A DNA stretch of 64,000 nucleotides, taken from DATBJG01 sp963790545 (GTDB taxonomy: Bacteria > Acidobacteriota > Vicinamibacteria > Vicinamibacterales > JAMQPK01). The notes beneath the pieces were generated by a model, which was given only the letters and a program-made list of their open reading frames with translations, did no database searches and had not been told where the DNA came from. Made by a program: the position numbers and the translations under genes. Below are positions 25,649-35,091 of this stretch, piece by piece. Position 1 is the stretch's first letter. Every line of letters starts with the position of its first letter. The DNA is taken from positions 50,194 through 114,193 of the forward strand of contig CAWBPA010000012.1 of the NCBI GenBank assembly GCA_963790545.1, written 5' to 3'.

Positions 25649-26929
25649 TTAGACCACCGTTCCACGACCGTCCGCTTCGGCCTCGGTCAGGAGCGCTTCC
25701 TCGGTAACCTCGGCGATGAGCGGCTCGTCGTCCACCGTGACGACGACCACCCCACGGTCGGTCACGGTGTGGCGCCGATGATCCTCTTCGATGTTGTACC
25801 CGATGACGGCTCCGCGCGGGATGAGCACGTCACGATCGATGATCGCGTGCCTGATACGCGCGTGGCGTCCCACCCGGACGCCGGGCATCAGAATGGATTG
25901 CTGGATGTCGCCAAAGCTGTGCACACGCACGTTCGGGCAGAGGACGCTTCCGGAGATGCGGCTTCCCGACACGATGCATCCCGGTGAAATGATCGAGTCG
26001 AGCGCCAGGCCACAGCGCTTCCCCTCTTCGGCAAATACGAATTTCGCCGGCGGTGCTTGAGGCTGATACGTTCGCAGCGGCCACTCGGGGTCGTACATGT
26101 TGAACTCGGGGTTCACCTGGCACAGATCCATGTTGGCTTCGAAGTAGGCGTCGAGCGTTCCAATGTCGCGCCAGTATTTCGAAGACTTCTTGTTCTCGTC
26201 GTAGAACCGGTACGCGTAGGTTGGCACGTGCCCGATGAGTGACGGAATGATGTCCTTCCCGAAGTCGTGGGTCGTAGGCCGTACGGCATCCTCTTCGAGC
26301 GCCCTGATGAGCACGTCTACCTCGAAGATGTAGACGCCCATCGATCCGAACGCAAAACCCGGCGAGCCGGGAATGGTCATCGGCTTGTGCGGCTTCTCTT
26401 GGAAACCAGTGATGCGATCGGTGTCGTCCACCGCAACGATGCCGAATCGCGTGCTTTCTGCGACCGGAACCTCGATTGCGGCAATCGTCAACGCCGCCTG
26501 ACGCTCGATGTGGAACCGGAGCATCTTCGAATAGTCCATCTTGTAAACATGGTCGCCTGACAACACGATGACGTGCCGCGGGCTTTCCCGAACGATCGAA
26601 TAGAGATTCTGATAGACGGCGTCGGCGGTGCCCAGATACCAGTGTTCGCCCACCCGCTTTTGCGGGGGCAGAATCTCCACGAACTCTCCCAGCTCTTCCG
26701 ACACGATGTTCCAGCCCATCCGGATGTGGCGGTTCAGCGAGAGCGACTTGTACTGCGTGGCGATGAAGATTCTGCGGAGGCCGGAATTGATGCAGTTGCT
26801 GAGGGTGAAATCGATGATGCGGTAGGGGCCCCCGAAATACACGGCCGGCTTGGCGCGTTCCTTCGTGAGCGGATACAAACGTTCGCCCACGCCACCCGCC
26901 AGCAGAATCACAAGGCTATCGTCGACCAT
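25649..26929 (-). CDS. glgC: Glucose-1-phosphate adenylyltransferase
   Basis: 426 aa from the ATG at 26929. Makes ADP-glucose for glycogen. The nucleotidyltransferase opening VILLAGGVGERLYPLTKERAKPAV (about 6-29), the YRIIDFTLSNCINSG loop, HWYLGTADAVYQN, VLSGDHVYKMDY, FQEKPHKP and the substrate-site YWRDIGTLDAYFEANMDL are all seen, followed by a left-handed beta-helix (about 310-400, GCIVSGSRISGSVLCPNVRV). The acidic tail (EALLTEAEADGRG) is extra. A regulatory N-terminal Arg-rich site is present as in allosteric relatives. Divergent from the gene at 27113. Confidence 0.94.
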   Translation of the reverse strand: MVDDSLVILLAGGVGERLYPLTKERAKPAVYFGGPYRIIDFTLSNCINSGLRRIFIATQYKSLSLNRHIRMGWNIVSEELGEFVEILPPQKRVGEHWYLGTADAVYQNLYSIVRESPRHVIVLSGDHVYKMDYSKMLRFHIERQAALTIAAIEVPVAESTRFGIVAVDDTDRITGFQEKPHKPMTIPGSPGFAFGSMGVYIFEVDVLIRALEEDAVRPTTHDFGKDIIPSLIGHVPTYAYRFYDENKKSSKYWRDIGTLDAYFEANMDLCQVNPEFNMYDPEWPLRTYQPQAPPAKFVFAEEGKRCGLALDSIISPGCIVSGSRISGSVLCPNVRVHSFGDIQQSILMPGVRVGRHARIRHAIIDRDVLIPRGAVIGYNIEEDHRRHTVTDRGVVVVTVDDEPLIAEVTEEALLTEAEADGRGTVV

Positions 26930-27033
26930 CGTCCGACCACGCGTGGGAGACGCGATAATAGCACACGATTTCACGGCCTTGCGGAGGCCCGTTTGAACCA
27001 AAATGGATCACGCGCCCGACCGCGCAGTGTTGT

Positions 27034-27062
27034 TTGACACTGTCAGAAAACGCGCCTATCAT
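27034..27062 (+). promoter_or_regulatory. Strong sigma70-type promoter with an embedded palindrome
   Basis: TTGACA (27034-27039), 17-bp spacer, TATCAT (27057-27062, 5 of 6). Expected start near 27069, about 44 nt before the ATG at 27113, which has GGAG 6 nt upstream. The -35 box overlaps a perfect palindrome TGACA-C-TGTCA (27035-27045), a possible repressor site. Confidence 0.7.
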
Positions 27063-27112
27063 CAATGATCCAAGGTATTTATGGTCTCTCTTTTGGAAGA
27101 ACGGAGTCTTGC

Positions 27113-28373
27113 ATGCGATCTCGCCTTCTAGCTGGTCTCGCCGTTCTGGCGATTGTGACCGGCGGGCGGCTGGCCGTTCCGGCGCTGGCCCAGAATCCGA
27201 CGAACAAGCCTGGTGACAAGCCTGCTGCCACTCTCGACAAACAGCAGCAACAGGAAGGAAACGCCCTGGTCCAGTACGTTCAGGAGGCCATGGGCGGCAA
27301 CGCCGTACCTCCGGATGTTCCGATGACCTGGCGCTCGTACTTCGTCAAGTCTCAGAACGACCAGGTGTACGTGCCATTCACCGTGATGCTCGAACCTGGC
27401 AAGCTTAGCGGAAACCAGGCGGCGTTGTACTACGCCGTGGCTCCAAAGGGACCGCGAGTCATCTCGGTCGTGGTCAAGCAGGCCGACGATGGTGAGATGG
27501 TCACCGTCGAAGGTGAAGTCGTGAACTCGGGCGCCAAGCCCGCCGAGAACATCAAGCTCACGGTCAGCGCCATGGACAACAACGGGAAGACGGTCGGCAC
27601 GCAGCCCGCGACCGTGCCTTCCGTCGGGCCAGGACAGCGTGTGCCGTTCACCGCTTCGATGAAGAGGCCCCGCAACGCCACTCAGTTCAGCGCGAACGTT
27701 GACGGCGGACCACAGGGCTTCCGAGATTCTCTCGTTCATCGATCTGCCCGAGGCCACTCAAGGTCAAGTGCGAATCAGTCGGGCGTTTGCGGTCGCAGCC
27801 GGTGAATACGATGTGTTCGTGGCGTTGCGCGAACGACCGGGCAAGGATCAGAAAACCGCTCCGAAGGTTGCCATGCTCACCGAGAGCGTGTCGGTTCCGG
27901 ATCTCGGAGGGAAGCTGACGACGAGCAGTATCTTCATCGCGGACAAAATCGAATCGTTGTCGGCTCCGCTGAATCGCGAGCAACAGCTCAAGCAACCCTA
28001 TACGTTGGGGACGATGGCCATCGTCCCGGCGGTTGGGAATTCGGTCGCAAAAACCGGGGAATTGTCGGTCATCTTCTTCGTGTACAACCCCGGCATCGAC
28101 GCGTCGAAGAAGCCGAACATTGAAGTGGAATATAACTTCCACCAGAAGACCAGCGAAGGGGAGAAGTTCTTCAACAAGACGAATCCCCAGCAGTTCAGCG
28201 CCGAGACGTTGCCTCCGCAGTTCGACGTGGCAGCTGGCCATCAAGTGGTTGGCGGTCAGAGCGTGCCCATGGCATCCTTTGCTCCTGGCGAGTATCGTCT
28301 GGAGGTAAAGGTCAACGACAAGGTGTCGGGACAGTCGCTGACGAGAAACATCGCGTTCACCGTCACTGGATAG
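27113..28373 (+). CDS. Exported protein of unknown function, frame broken near 27712
   Basis: Two frames joined: 27113-about 27712 and on to 28373 in the +1 frame; removing one base of the GGG at about 27712-27714 gives a single protein of about 419 aa. A signal peptide is clear (MRSRLLAGLAVLAIVTGGRLAVPALAQ). The region VEGEVVNSGAKPAENIKLTVSAMDNNGKTVG looks like an FxLYD-type immunoglobulin-like domain. The second half (SRAFAVAAGEYDVFVALRER ... SVIFFVYNPGID ... RNIAFTVTG) is beta-rich and resembles periplasmic or surface Ig-like folds. If the break is real, the second part could be a separate gene starting near 27699, but it has no signal peptide. It is followed 7 nt later by the receptor-like gene at 28384. 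Confidence 0.68.
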
Positions 28374-28383
28374 CGGAGGAACG

Positions 28384-30327
28384 TTGACCCGCGAACGGCA
28401 TCTCGTCCTTGCAGCGATCCTCGGGTCGCTCATGTATCCGTCTGCGACCGGGGCCCAGACGGTCCTCCCATCCTCAGCCACGCGCACCTCGAGCAAGGCC
28501 GAGATCACTGCCCTCGCAAACAATGTCAGCATCGAAGGCGTGGTCGTCGACGAAAGCGGAACCCCTCTTCCGCGCGTCCGGGTCCGGGCTCTCGGGCCGG
28601 GGAGCACCGTCAATTCGACAGATTCGAACGGCTTTTTCCGACTGACGTCCCTCCCACCTGGACGCTATGTGGTGCGGGCGTACGCCGCGGGTTACACCGC
28701 CGCCATGACCGGTCGAATCAACATCGAGCGAGGGATGACGTCGTCGCTGCGTCTCACGTTGCTGCGAGAGTCGGAGCCCGCTGCCGAACGGCCTGCGCGG
28801 AGACCGGTCGAACTGGCCGCCGGAGTGGGATTGAGTGCCGACAGCGTTCAGCCGACTGGTGATTCCGGGCAGCCGTCGGAGACCGACCCGATCGAGGTCA
28901 GCGACCCTTCGAACGACCAGGCGGGCGATTCCGTTGAGACGGCCTGGCGGATGCGGCATCTCAAACGCACGCCGCTGAAAGACGTGGACGGTGGGTGGCG
29001 AGAGGTGCCGACGAACGATAGGTTCACGCCCGAGTCGGCCACCGCTTTAGAGCGTGCCATGGCAACGTCGGCGCACCTGGCTTCATCGCTATTCGACCTT
29101 TCGCTGACCGGCCAGGTGAACCTGCTGACTTCCGGCACGTTCGATTCACCGCTCGAGCTCTTTTCGCAAGACCAATTCACCCGAAACGTCGCCTACGTCT
29201 CGCTGGGCGCGGACGCCGGCGATGCCGGCAGGTGGGCGGTACGCGGCGCGATGACGCAGGGCGATGTGTCGTCCTGGATCCTTGCGGGTTTCCTTGTTGC
29301 CCCCGACACCCGCACGCACGCCTACGACGTCGGAATGTCGTACAGCACCCAGCGCTATGAGGGCGGCAACGCCGCGGCGCTCGCGGCGGTCACCGATGGT
29401 GCCCGCAACGCTGCCGAAGTCTACGGATTCGACCGCTGGAAAGCCGCGTCCAGACTGGAGGTCGGCTACGGAGCGCGCTACTCACATTACGACTACCTCA
29501 CCGGTGGTGGCTGGCTGAGTCCACGGGTCAGTGCGACGGTCACGCCAGTCAATCGACTGCGTGTCCACGTGCTCGCCGCGCGTCGCATGGTCGCACCGGG
29601 CGCCGAAGAGTTCGTGCCTTCGATCTCAGGCGGCTTGTGGCTGCCTCCTGAGCGCACGTTCTCGCCGCTCGTGGCCTCCGACGGCTTCCGCGTCGAACGA
29701 AGCGACCACTACGAAGTGGGTATTGAGCACGATTTGCATCCCACGCTCGTCGTGGCGTTCCGCGCGTTCGGCCAGAACGTCAGGGACCAGCTGACGACGC
29801 TCTTCAACGTGCATCCCGCAGGGGCCGCATCGGAGCTCGGACACTATTACGTGTCGACCGCCGGTGACGTCCAGGCGCGAGGATGGGGCGCCAGTATCTC
29901 GCACGAGCTCGGATTGATTCGCAGCACGATCGAATATTCCTCGACGCGGGCCGACTGGTTGCCCGGTTCCCACGTGGACCAGATTGCGCGGGCGGCCGCT
30001 TCCGTGGTGCGCGACGGCGTCGATGAGTTGTTCGATCTCACGGCGTCGCTGCAGGCCAACGTGCCCCAGACGGCCACCCGACTGTTCGTCCTCTACCGAC
30101 TCAATAACGGATTCGCGGGTGAGCTAGAGGGCCGCCTGGGCTCCCGGTTCGGCGTCCAGATCAATCAGTCCCTTCCGTTCCTGAACTTCAACAGCGCCCA
30201 ATGGGAGATGCTGCTCGACATCCGCAATTTCTTCCGAACCCCGGCCGGCGACGCGTCTGCCTACGATGAGCTCTTGGTTTTCAATCCTCCCAAGCGCATC
30301 GTCGGGGGGGTGCTGGTCCGCTTTTAA
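28384..30327 (+). CDS. TonB-receptor-like outer-membrane protein with a carboxypeptidase-regulatory domain
   Basis: 647 aa. TTG start with an excellent ribosome site (GGAGGAACG). A signal peptide (1-24, cut near GAQT) is followed by a CarboxypepD_reg-like Ig domain (about 52-120: IEGVVVDESGTPLPRVRVRALG ... TDSNGFFRLTSLPPGRYVVRAYAAGY). The remainder (about 200-647) alternates hydrophobic and polar residues with typical barrel segments (YEVGIEHDLHPTLVVAFRAFGQNVRD, STIEYSSTRADW) and a C-terminal aromatic end (VGGVLVRF), as in outer-membrane beta-barrels. No plug domain or TonB box was identified, so it is a receptor-like barrel, not a proven transporter. Probably co-transcribed with the previous gene. 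Confidence 0.72.
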   Translation: MTRERHLVLAAILGSLMYPSATGAQTVLPSSATRTSSKAEITALANNVSIEGVVVDESGTPLPRVRVRALGPGSTVNSTDSNGFFRLTSLPPGRYVVRAYAAGYTAAMTGRINIERGMTSSLRLTLLRESEPAAERPARRPVELAAGVGLSADSVQPTGDSGQPSETDPIEVSDPSNDQAGDSVETAWRMRHLKRTPLKDVDGGWREVPTNDRFTPESATALERAMATSAHLASSLFDLSLTGQVNLLTSGTFDSPLELFSQDQFTRNVAYVSLGADAGDAGRWAVRGAMTQGDVSSWILAGFLVAPDTRTHAYDVGMSYSTQRYEGGNAAALAAVTDGARNAAEVYGFDRWKAASRLEVGYGARYSHYDYLTGGGWLSPRVSATVTPVNRLRVHVLAARRMVAPGAEEFVPSISGGLWLPPERTFSPLVASDGFRVERSDHYEVGIEHDLHPTLVVAFRAFGQNVRDQLTTLFNVHPAGAASELGHYYVSTAGDVQARGWGASISHELGLIRSTIEYSSTRADWLPGSHVDQIARAAASVVRDGVDELFDLTASLQANVPQTATRLFVLYRLNNGFAGELEGRLGSRFGVQINQSLPFLNFNSAQWEMLLDIRNFFRTPAGDASAYDELLVFNPPKRIVGGVLVRF

Positions 30328-30328
30328 A

Positions 30329-30347
30329 GGAAAGACCCCTTCTTTCC
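30329..30347 (+). terminator. Terminator-like hairpin after the barrel gene
   Basis: Perfect 7-bp stem GGAAAGA / TCTTTCC with a CCCCT loop, starting 2 nt after the TAA stop at 30325-30327. There is no long U tract after it, so efficiency is uncertain. Confidence 0.5.
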
Positions 30348-30394
30348 GCCTATCGTGTTGTAGGAAACGATCCGATTGTATGGACAGCCCCGTC

Positions 30395-30412
30395 CAACTA
30401 TTTGAATAGTTG
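30395..30412. promoter_or_regulatory. Inverted repeat upstream of the kinase promoter
   Basis: Perfect 7-bp arms CAACTAT / ATAGTTG with a TTGA centre, loosely extended by flanking CCC and GGG. It lies 34 nt upstream of the predicted -35 box of the sensor-kinase operon, a suitable place for an activator or repressor dimer. It is AT-rich compared with its surroundings. Confidence 0.5.
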
Positions 30413-30445
30413 AGGGGTTACGAGATCCTTCTTTCGAGATAACTG

Positions 30446-30474
30446 TTGACAGTACAAGCATTTAAGGGGATACA
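30446..30474 (+). promoter_or_regulatory. Candidate promoter of the sensor kinase/regulator operon
   Basis: TTGACA at 30446-30451 and GATACA at 30469-30474 with a 17-bp spacer. The -35 box is perfect, the -10 box weak (3 of 6). Transcription would start about 37 nt before the TTG start at 30517; GGAG lies about 10 nt before that start. Confidence 0.45.
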
Positions 30475-30516
30475 GCTCAGTCGCTAGTGGTATAACGTTT
30501 GCTGGAGCGTTGAGTC

Positions 30517-33438
30517 TTGCCTAATCACGGGTCAAAGTTGCGGGCGTTTGTCTTGCGGCTGCCAGCGTGGAACTGGACGTCTGCCCTCACGCTGGCGGCG
30601 GTGGCGGTCCTCCTCTCACTTGGCCTGCTGAACGTCGTCGCGCGCGCGACCTGGAACGAGGTCGAAGACGGCGTGCTCTGGGTGTCGCGGCCCGCAGGCG
30701 TGGTCGCGCTGGATGTGGCGCGCAACAGCCCGGCGGCCGCCGCCGGCGTGCGTCCTGGCGACCTCCTGGTCGCCGTCGACGATCGACCGGTCGACCAGCC
30801 CTCCGACGTCATCGAGGTCCTCCACCGAAGCAACGAATCGACATCGCTCGAATACACGCTGGTCCATCGAGGGGAACAGCGGTTCATGACGGTCGATCTG
30901 GCGCCGGTGCCCCAGGGCAACCGGCCCCTGTATTTCGTCCTGGCCGCGATCGGCATGTTTACGTTGCTCGTCGGCGCGTCCGTCAGGTTGAGGCGGCCGT
31001 CCGATCAAGCCACGCTGCATTTCTTCTGGCTCTGTCTCTCGTTCTTCGGCATGTTCACGTTCTCGCACAGCGGCCGGTTCGACGGGCTCGACTGGTTTTT
31101 CTACTGGGCGGATGTCGTCTCGATCCTGCTGTTGCCGCCGTTGTTCCTGCACTTCTCGCTCGTCTTTCCAGAACGAGCGCCCGAATGGGAGAATCGCCGG
31201 CTCGGCCGAATTTTCCTGCCGGTGCTGTACTGCCTCTCGACCGTCCTGATCGTTCTTCGCGTCTTTGCGGTTGGGCACATGAACGAGGACGCTCTGTCAG
31301 CGACTCGGTCGATCGAGGCGCTCGACCGCATTGATCCGCTTTATCTTTCGTTCTGCCTGGTTGGCGGGCTTGCGGTGTTCGCACGTGCGACGGGCCGTGT
31401 GAGGTCGGTCACGGCACGGCGTCAACTACGCTGGATTGTGTGGGGCACCGCGCTTGGCGCTGGCCCGCTGGCGTTGGCCTACGCGCTCCCCTACGCCGCT
31501 GGGTTCGATGTGCCACCGGCACTGGAGTTCCTCTTCATTCCGCTCAGCTTGATGCCGCTGGCGTTTGCGTCTGCCATCGTCCGGTATCGCCTCATGGACG
31601 TCGAGGTCATCGTCAAGCGCAGTTTGATGTATGCGGTGATGGCGTCGGCGATTCTCCTGATCTACGTGATCCTGCTTCGCGGTGTGGGTCTCCTGTTTCC
31701 GGGCGACCTGCGACAGAACAACACGATCATTGCCATGCTGGCCACGTTGCTGGTCGTGCTGCTGGCGCCGCCAGTGAAAAGCGCCATCCAGACCGCGCTC
31801 GACCGCATGTTCTATCGTGATCGCTACGACTACCGCCGGGCACTTGTTGGTTTCGCCCGCGATCTGAACAGCGACCTGGACATCGACCGGCTCACCGAAC
31901 GCCTTGTCTCGCGGATTCGAGAAACGCTTGTCGTCGATCGAATTGCGCTGATGCTCGACACTGATGCGGGAGGATTCGCACCGTTCCGTAGTGCGGGGTT
32001 CACGCAGGAGGTGCCGGGATTGTCGCCAGGTTCCCTCATCGCCGAGCGCCTGGCGGACGGTCACGCCGTCGCGCTCGACGACTCCCAGACCGCGCGGCGC
32101 TTTTCACCATCGGATATTTCGACTTGGTACGATCACGGGATCCACTATTTCGTGCCGTGTGTGTCGAAGAGCGGGACGATTGCGGTTTTTGCGCTCGGCC
32201 GGAAAGAACGCGGCGAGCCGCTCAGCAGCGAGGACGTCGGGCTTCTGGCGGCGGTCGCGGGACAGGCGGCGACTGCGTTGGAAAACGGCAGGCTCTACCA
32301 GACCCTGCATCTGAAAGCGCAGGAGCTCGACCGGCTCCGTGAATTCAACGAAAGCATCGTCGAATCGCTCGATGAAGGACTGGTGGTGCTCGATCGCGAC
32401 GATCGCGTGCTGCGCTGGAATCGCGCGATGGAGCAGATCTCCGGTCTGACCCGCGCCGAAGTGGTCGGCCGCCCGGTTGACGAGGTCGTCGACGTCTCCT
32501 TCCTCGAGTCGCTGAGAAACGCGCGCGGCGAGAACCCGGTGGCGGCAACGCTGTACCGCGCACCGCTCATCGGGCGCGGCACACGGCAGGGAAGCCGGCT
32601 TCTCGTCAACGCGACGAGCGTTCCGCTGCAACAGCTGGACGAGGGTAACGGAGCCGGTGCGGCCATTGGTGGCAGTTTGATCATGGTGGAGAACATTACC
32701 GAACGAGTGCAGCTCGAGGAGCAGCTGCAGATATCGGACAAGATGGCGTCGGTGGGCCTGCTGGCGGCTGGTGTGGCGCACGAAGTCAACACGCCGTTGA
32801 CCGGTATTTCGAGCTTTACTCAGATGCTGCTCGAGGGCGCCGATCCGCGGGATCCCAGGACACAGGTGCTCGAGAAGATCGAACAGCAGACGTTTCGTGC
32901 CGCCAAGATTGTCAGCGGCCTGCTGAACCTGTCCAGACCAAGTCAGTCGGTCAGCGAGCCAACAGCCGTTGATGTGAACGTGGTCATTGGCGACGTGCTG
33001 GCGCTGCTCGATCATCAGCTCGCTATCGGAAAGATCAAGGTCCGCCGGGAGCTCTCGCCTTCGCCGGCGTTCGTCTCTGGCTTCGAGCAAAAGCTTCAGC
33101 AGGTTTTCCTGAATCTGTTTCTCAATGCCCGCGACGCCATGCCACGAGGTGGCTGGCTGTCGGTAACGACCCGTGTGGACGATGGCCACGTGGTGGCGGA
33201 GGTTGCTGACACAGGTTCGGGTATTCCGAACGAGCACCTGTCGCGCATCTACGATCCGTTCTTCACGACCAAAACGATGGGGAAGGGCACGGGCCTTGGC
33301 CTCTCGATCACCTACGGCATCGTGCGCGAGCACGACGGCACGCTCGACTGCCACAGCACCGTCGGCCAGGGCACGCGATTTACCGTGACGGTCCCTAATT
33401 CGAACGCGGTCACACGCAGCTCGAAAGTAGTCAATTGA
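30517..33438 (+). CDS. Membrane sensor histidine kinase with PDZ, GAF and PAS domains
   Basis: 973 aa, TTG start. Order: one helix (about 14-36), a periplasmic PDZ-like domain (about 45-130; VVALDVARNSPAAAAGVRPGDLLVAVDDRPVD split by its GVRPGD loop), then about seven to eight transmembrane helices (130-420), a GAF-like domain (about 440-590), a PAS domain (about 605-735, ESLDEGLVVLDRDDRVLRWNRAMEQISGL), HisKA with the phospho-acceptor His in AAGVAHEVNTPLTG, and a HATPase (N box NLFLNARDAM, DTGSGIP, GKGTGLGLS). The PDZ domain next to the membrane suggests sensing of a peptide or misfolded protein. It overlaps the NtrC-type regulator (TTGA), forming a two-component pair. Confidence 0.9.
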   Translation: MPNHGSKLRAFVLRLPAWNWTSALTLAAVAVLLSLGLLNVVARATWNEVEDGVLWVSRPAGVVALDVARNSPAAAAGVRPGDLLVAVDDRPVDQPSDVIEVLHRSNESTSLEYTLVHRGEQRFMTVDLAPVPQGNRPLYFVLAAIGMFTLLVGASVRLRRPSDQATLHFFWLCLSFFGMFTFSHSGRFDGLDWFFYWADVVSILLLPPLFLHFSLVFPERAPEWENRRLGRIFLPVLYCLSTVLIVLRVFAVGHMNEDALSATRSIEALDRIDPLYLSFCLVGGLAVFARATGRVRSVTARRQLRWIVWGTALGAGPLALAYALPYAAGFDVPPALEFLFIPLSLMPLAFASAIVRYRLMDVEVIVKRSLMYAVMASAILLIYVILLRGVGLLFPGDLRQNNTIIAMLATLLVVLLAPPVKSAIQTALDRMFYRDRYDYRRALVGFARDLNSDLDIDRLTERLVSRIRETLVVDRIALMLDTDAGGFAPFRSAGFTQEVPGLSPGSLIAERLADGHAVALDDSQTARRFSPSDISTWYDHGIHYFVPCVSKSGTIAVFALGRKERGEPLSSEDVGLLAAVAGQAATALENGRLYQTLHLKAQELDRLREFNESIVESLDEGLVVLDRDDRVLRWNRAMEQISGLTRAEVVGRPVDEVVDVSFLESLRNARGENPVAATLYRAPLIGRGTRQGSRLLVNATSVPLQQLDEGNGAGAAIGGSLIMVENITERVQLEEQLQISDKMASVGLLAAGVAHEVNTPLTGISSFTQMLLEGADPRDPRTQVLEKIEQQTFRAAKIVSGLLNLSRPSQSVSEPTAVDVNVVIGDVLALLDHQLAIGKIKVRRELSPSPAFVSGFEQKLQQVFLNLFLNARDAMPRGGWLSVTTRVDDGHVVAEVADTGSGIPNEHLSRIYDPFFTTKTMGKGTGLGLSITYGIVREHDGTLDCHSTVGQGTRFTVTVPNSNAVTRSSKVVN

Positions 33439-35006
33439 GCAATTCCATCAGCGACCTCCCGCGTGACACAGGCGTGACCAACTCCTCGACGGCGGCTCGT
33501 CACGGTTCGATCCTCGTCATCGACGACGAGGAAATCATGAGGGAGATCCTCACCACGCTGCTGACGCGTGAAGGTTATTCCGTTCGCTGTGCGGCCAATG
33601 GCACCGAAGGCCTCGAGCTGGCACGGACCTATCCCTACGATGCTGCAATTGTCGACGTCATGATGCCCGTGCTCGATGGCATGCAGACCCTCGAGGAGCT
33701 GCGCAAGCTCGACGAAGAGCTGCCCGTCGTCATGATTACGGCGTACGCATCGGTCGAAAGCGCCATCTCGGCCATGAAGCGAGGCGCCTTCGACTACATT
33801 ACCAAGCCGTTCAAGAACGACGAAGTTTTGGCGGTGCTGCGTAACGCCATGGAACGGTATCGGCTCGTCACAGAGAACCGGGCCCTTCGTCAGAACATTC
33901 AGGAACGCTACTCGAAGTTTGCCAACATCGTGGGCCGCAGCCCGAAGATGCGGCAGGTCTTCGATCTCATCATTCAGGCTGCGCCCAGCCGCTCGACGAT
34001 CCTGATTCAGGGCGAAAGCGGAACCGGCAAGGAGTTGGTCGCGCGCGCCATTCACGCCCATTCACCACGGGCAGAACGCGCGTTTGTGACTGTGAATTCC
34101 GGCAATCTCCCGCCCGATCTGCTCGAGTCGACGCTCTTCGGCCATGTCCGGGGCGCGTTCACGGGCGCGGTCTATCCGAAGAAGGGCCTCTGCGATCTTG
34201 CTGACAAAGGCAGCATCTTTTTCGACGAGATTGGCAACGTCCCGCTCGAAACGCAGGCCAAGCTGCTCCGCGTCATGCAGGAGCGCGAGTTCATGCGCCT
34301 CGGCGGCATGGAAACGATTCGCGTCGACGTGCGGATCATTGCCGCAACCAACGTTGACCTGAAGAAGATGACGGAAGAGGGCCATTTTCGCGAGGATCTC
34401 TTCTATCGACTTCATGTGATTAACGTCCAGCTGCCGCCGCTACGTGACAGGAAAGATGACATCGCGCTGCTCGTCCAGCATTTTCTGCGAAAGTACGGCA
34501 GCGAGAACTCGAAAAACGATCTCGAGCTTTCACCCGACGCGCTCGACTTGCTGATGGACTACGACTGGCCCGGAAACGTGCGAGAGCTCGAGAACGTGAT
34601 CGAGCGTGCGGTGGTCTTGAGCGTCGGACCAGGAATCGGAACCGATCTCATCCCGGACAGTGTCAGGAAGTCCCCCGCATTCCAGATTCCACGGCTCATC
34701 CTGCCCCCGGAAGGCATCTCGTTCAAAGATGTCATCATGGACTTCGAGAAGCGTCTCATCGAATCGACGCTCGAGGCGGCGGGAGGCGTTCAAAAACGGG
34801 CGGCCGAGCTGCTTCGCATCAAGCCCACGACGTTGAACGAGATGCTGAAGCGGTACGACATCCGGCCGCGCCGACGAAAGTCGGCCGACGGTGCTGGTGG
34901 GGCAGATGCGGCGGATCGGGAAGATGGGCTGAGTGTCGGGGAAAATGGGGTAGGTAGGGAGGATGGGGGGGATGGGGACGATAGGAAGGATGACGAAGGC
35001 CGGTAA
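33435..35006 (+). CDS. Sigma54-dependent NtrC-family response regulator
   Basis: 523 aa, TTG start overlapping the kinase stop. Receiver domain (about 25-140; phospho-acceptor Asp in AAIVDVMMPVLDGM, Lys in YITKPFKNDE), AAA+ domain (about 160-400: Walker A GESGTGKELVARAIH, the sigma54-contact GAFTGA loop in HVRGAFTGAVYP, Walker B GSIFFDEIGN, R-finger region), and a FIS-type HTH (about 435-480, GVQKRAAELLRIKPTTLNEML). It should activate sigma54 promoters when phosphorylated by the adjacent kinase. The last 35 residues are a low-complexity Gly/Asp tail encoded by GGATGGGGA-like repeats that look like invading repeat DNA rather than protein sequence under selection. Confidence 0.92.
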   Translation: MSNSISDLPRDTGVTNSSTAARHGSILVIDDEEIMREILTTLLTREGYSVRCAANGTEGLELARTYPYDAAIVDVMMPVLDGMQTLEELRKLDEELPVVMITAYASVESAISAMKRGAFDYITKPFKNDEVLAVLRNAMERYRLVTENRALRQNIQERYSKFANIVGRSPKMRQVFDLIIQAAPSRSTILIQGESGTGKELVARAIHAHSPRAERAFVTVNSGNLPPDLLESTLFGHVRGAFTGAVYPKKGLCDLADKGSIFFDEIGNVPLETQAKLLRVMQEREFMRLGGMETIRVDVRIIAATNVDLKKMTEEGHFREDLFYRLHVINVQLPPLRDRKDDIALLVQHFLRKYGSENSKNDLELSPDALDLLMDYDWPGNVRELENVIERAVVLSVGPGIGTDLIPDSVRKSPAFQIPRLILPPEGISFKDVIMDFEKRLIESTLEAAGGVQKRAAELLRIKPTTLNEMLKRYDIRPRRRKSADGAGGADAADREDGLSVGENGVGREDGGDGDDRKDDEGR

Positions 35007-35091
35007 GCGCTCCCACCTTGCCGGCTTCGTCGTTCTATCCGATGCATCCCTATCCTCCCGATCCCCCCTACTAGCCCATCCTCCTTATCCG
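34895..35091. repeat. Low-complexity repeats in opposite orientation between convergent genes
   Basis: Plus-strand GGATGGGG / GGAAGATGGG units (about 34905-34990) are mirrored by CCCATCC / CTATCCTCCCGATCCCC units (about 35040-35086), so the junction of the regulator gene and the convergent glycosyltransferase can fold back on itself. Between them CTTGCCGGCTTCGTC pairs with GACGAAGGCCGG (34994-35035), a terminator-like stem just after the stop at 35006. Confidence 0.55.

Noticed and set aside
23825..25987. 720-codon plus-strand frame opposite gpmI, eno and glgC
   Set aside because: It crosses three well-supported genes on the other strand and the repeats between them; no family features.
30466..30516. 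tRNA-like stretch (GGGGATACAGCTCAGTCGCTAGTGG split over 20 nt) before the kinase gene
   Set aside because: It resembles a tRNA 5' end and D arm, but no anticodon arm, T arm or matching acceptor strand follows before the coding sequence.
32104..33354. 416-codon minus-strand frame opposite the histidine kinase
   Set aside because: Overlaps the PAS, HisKA and HATPase domains; shadow frame.
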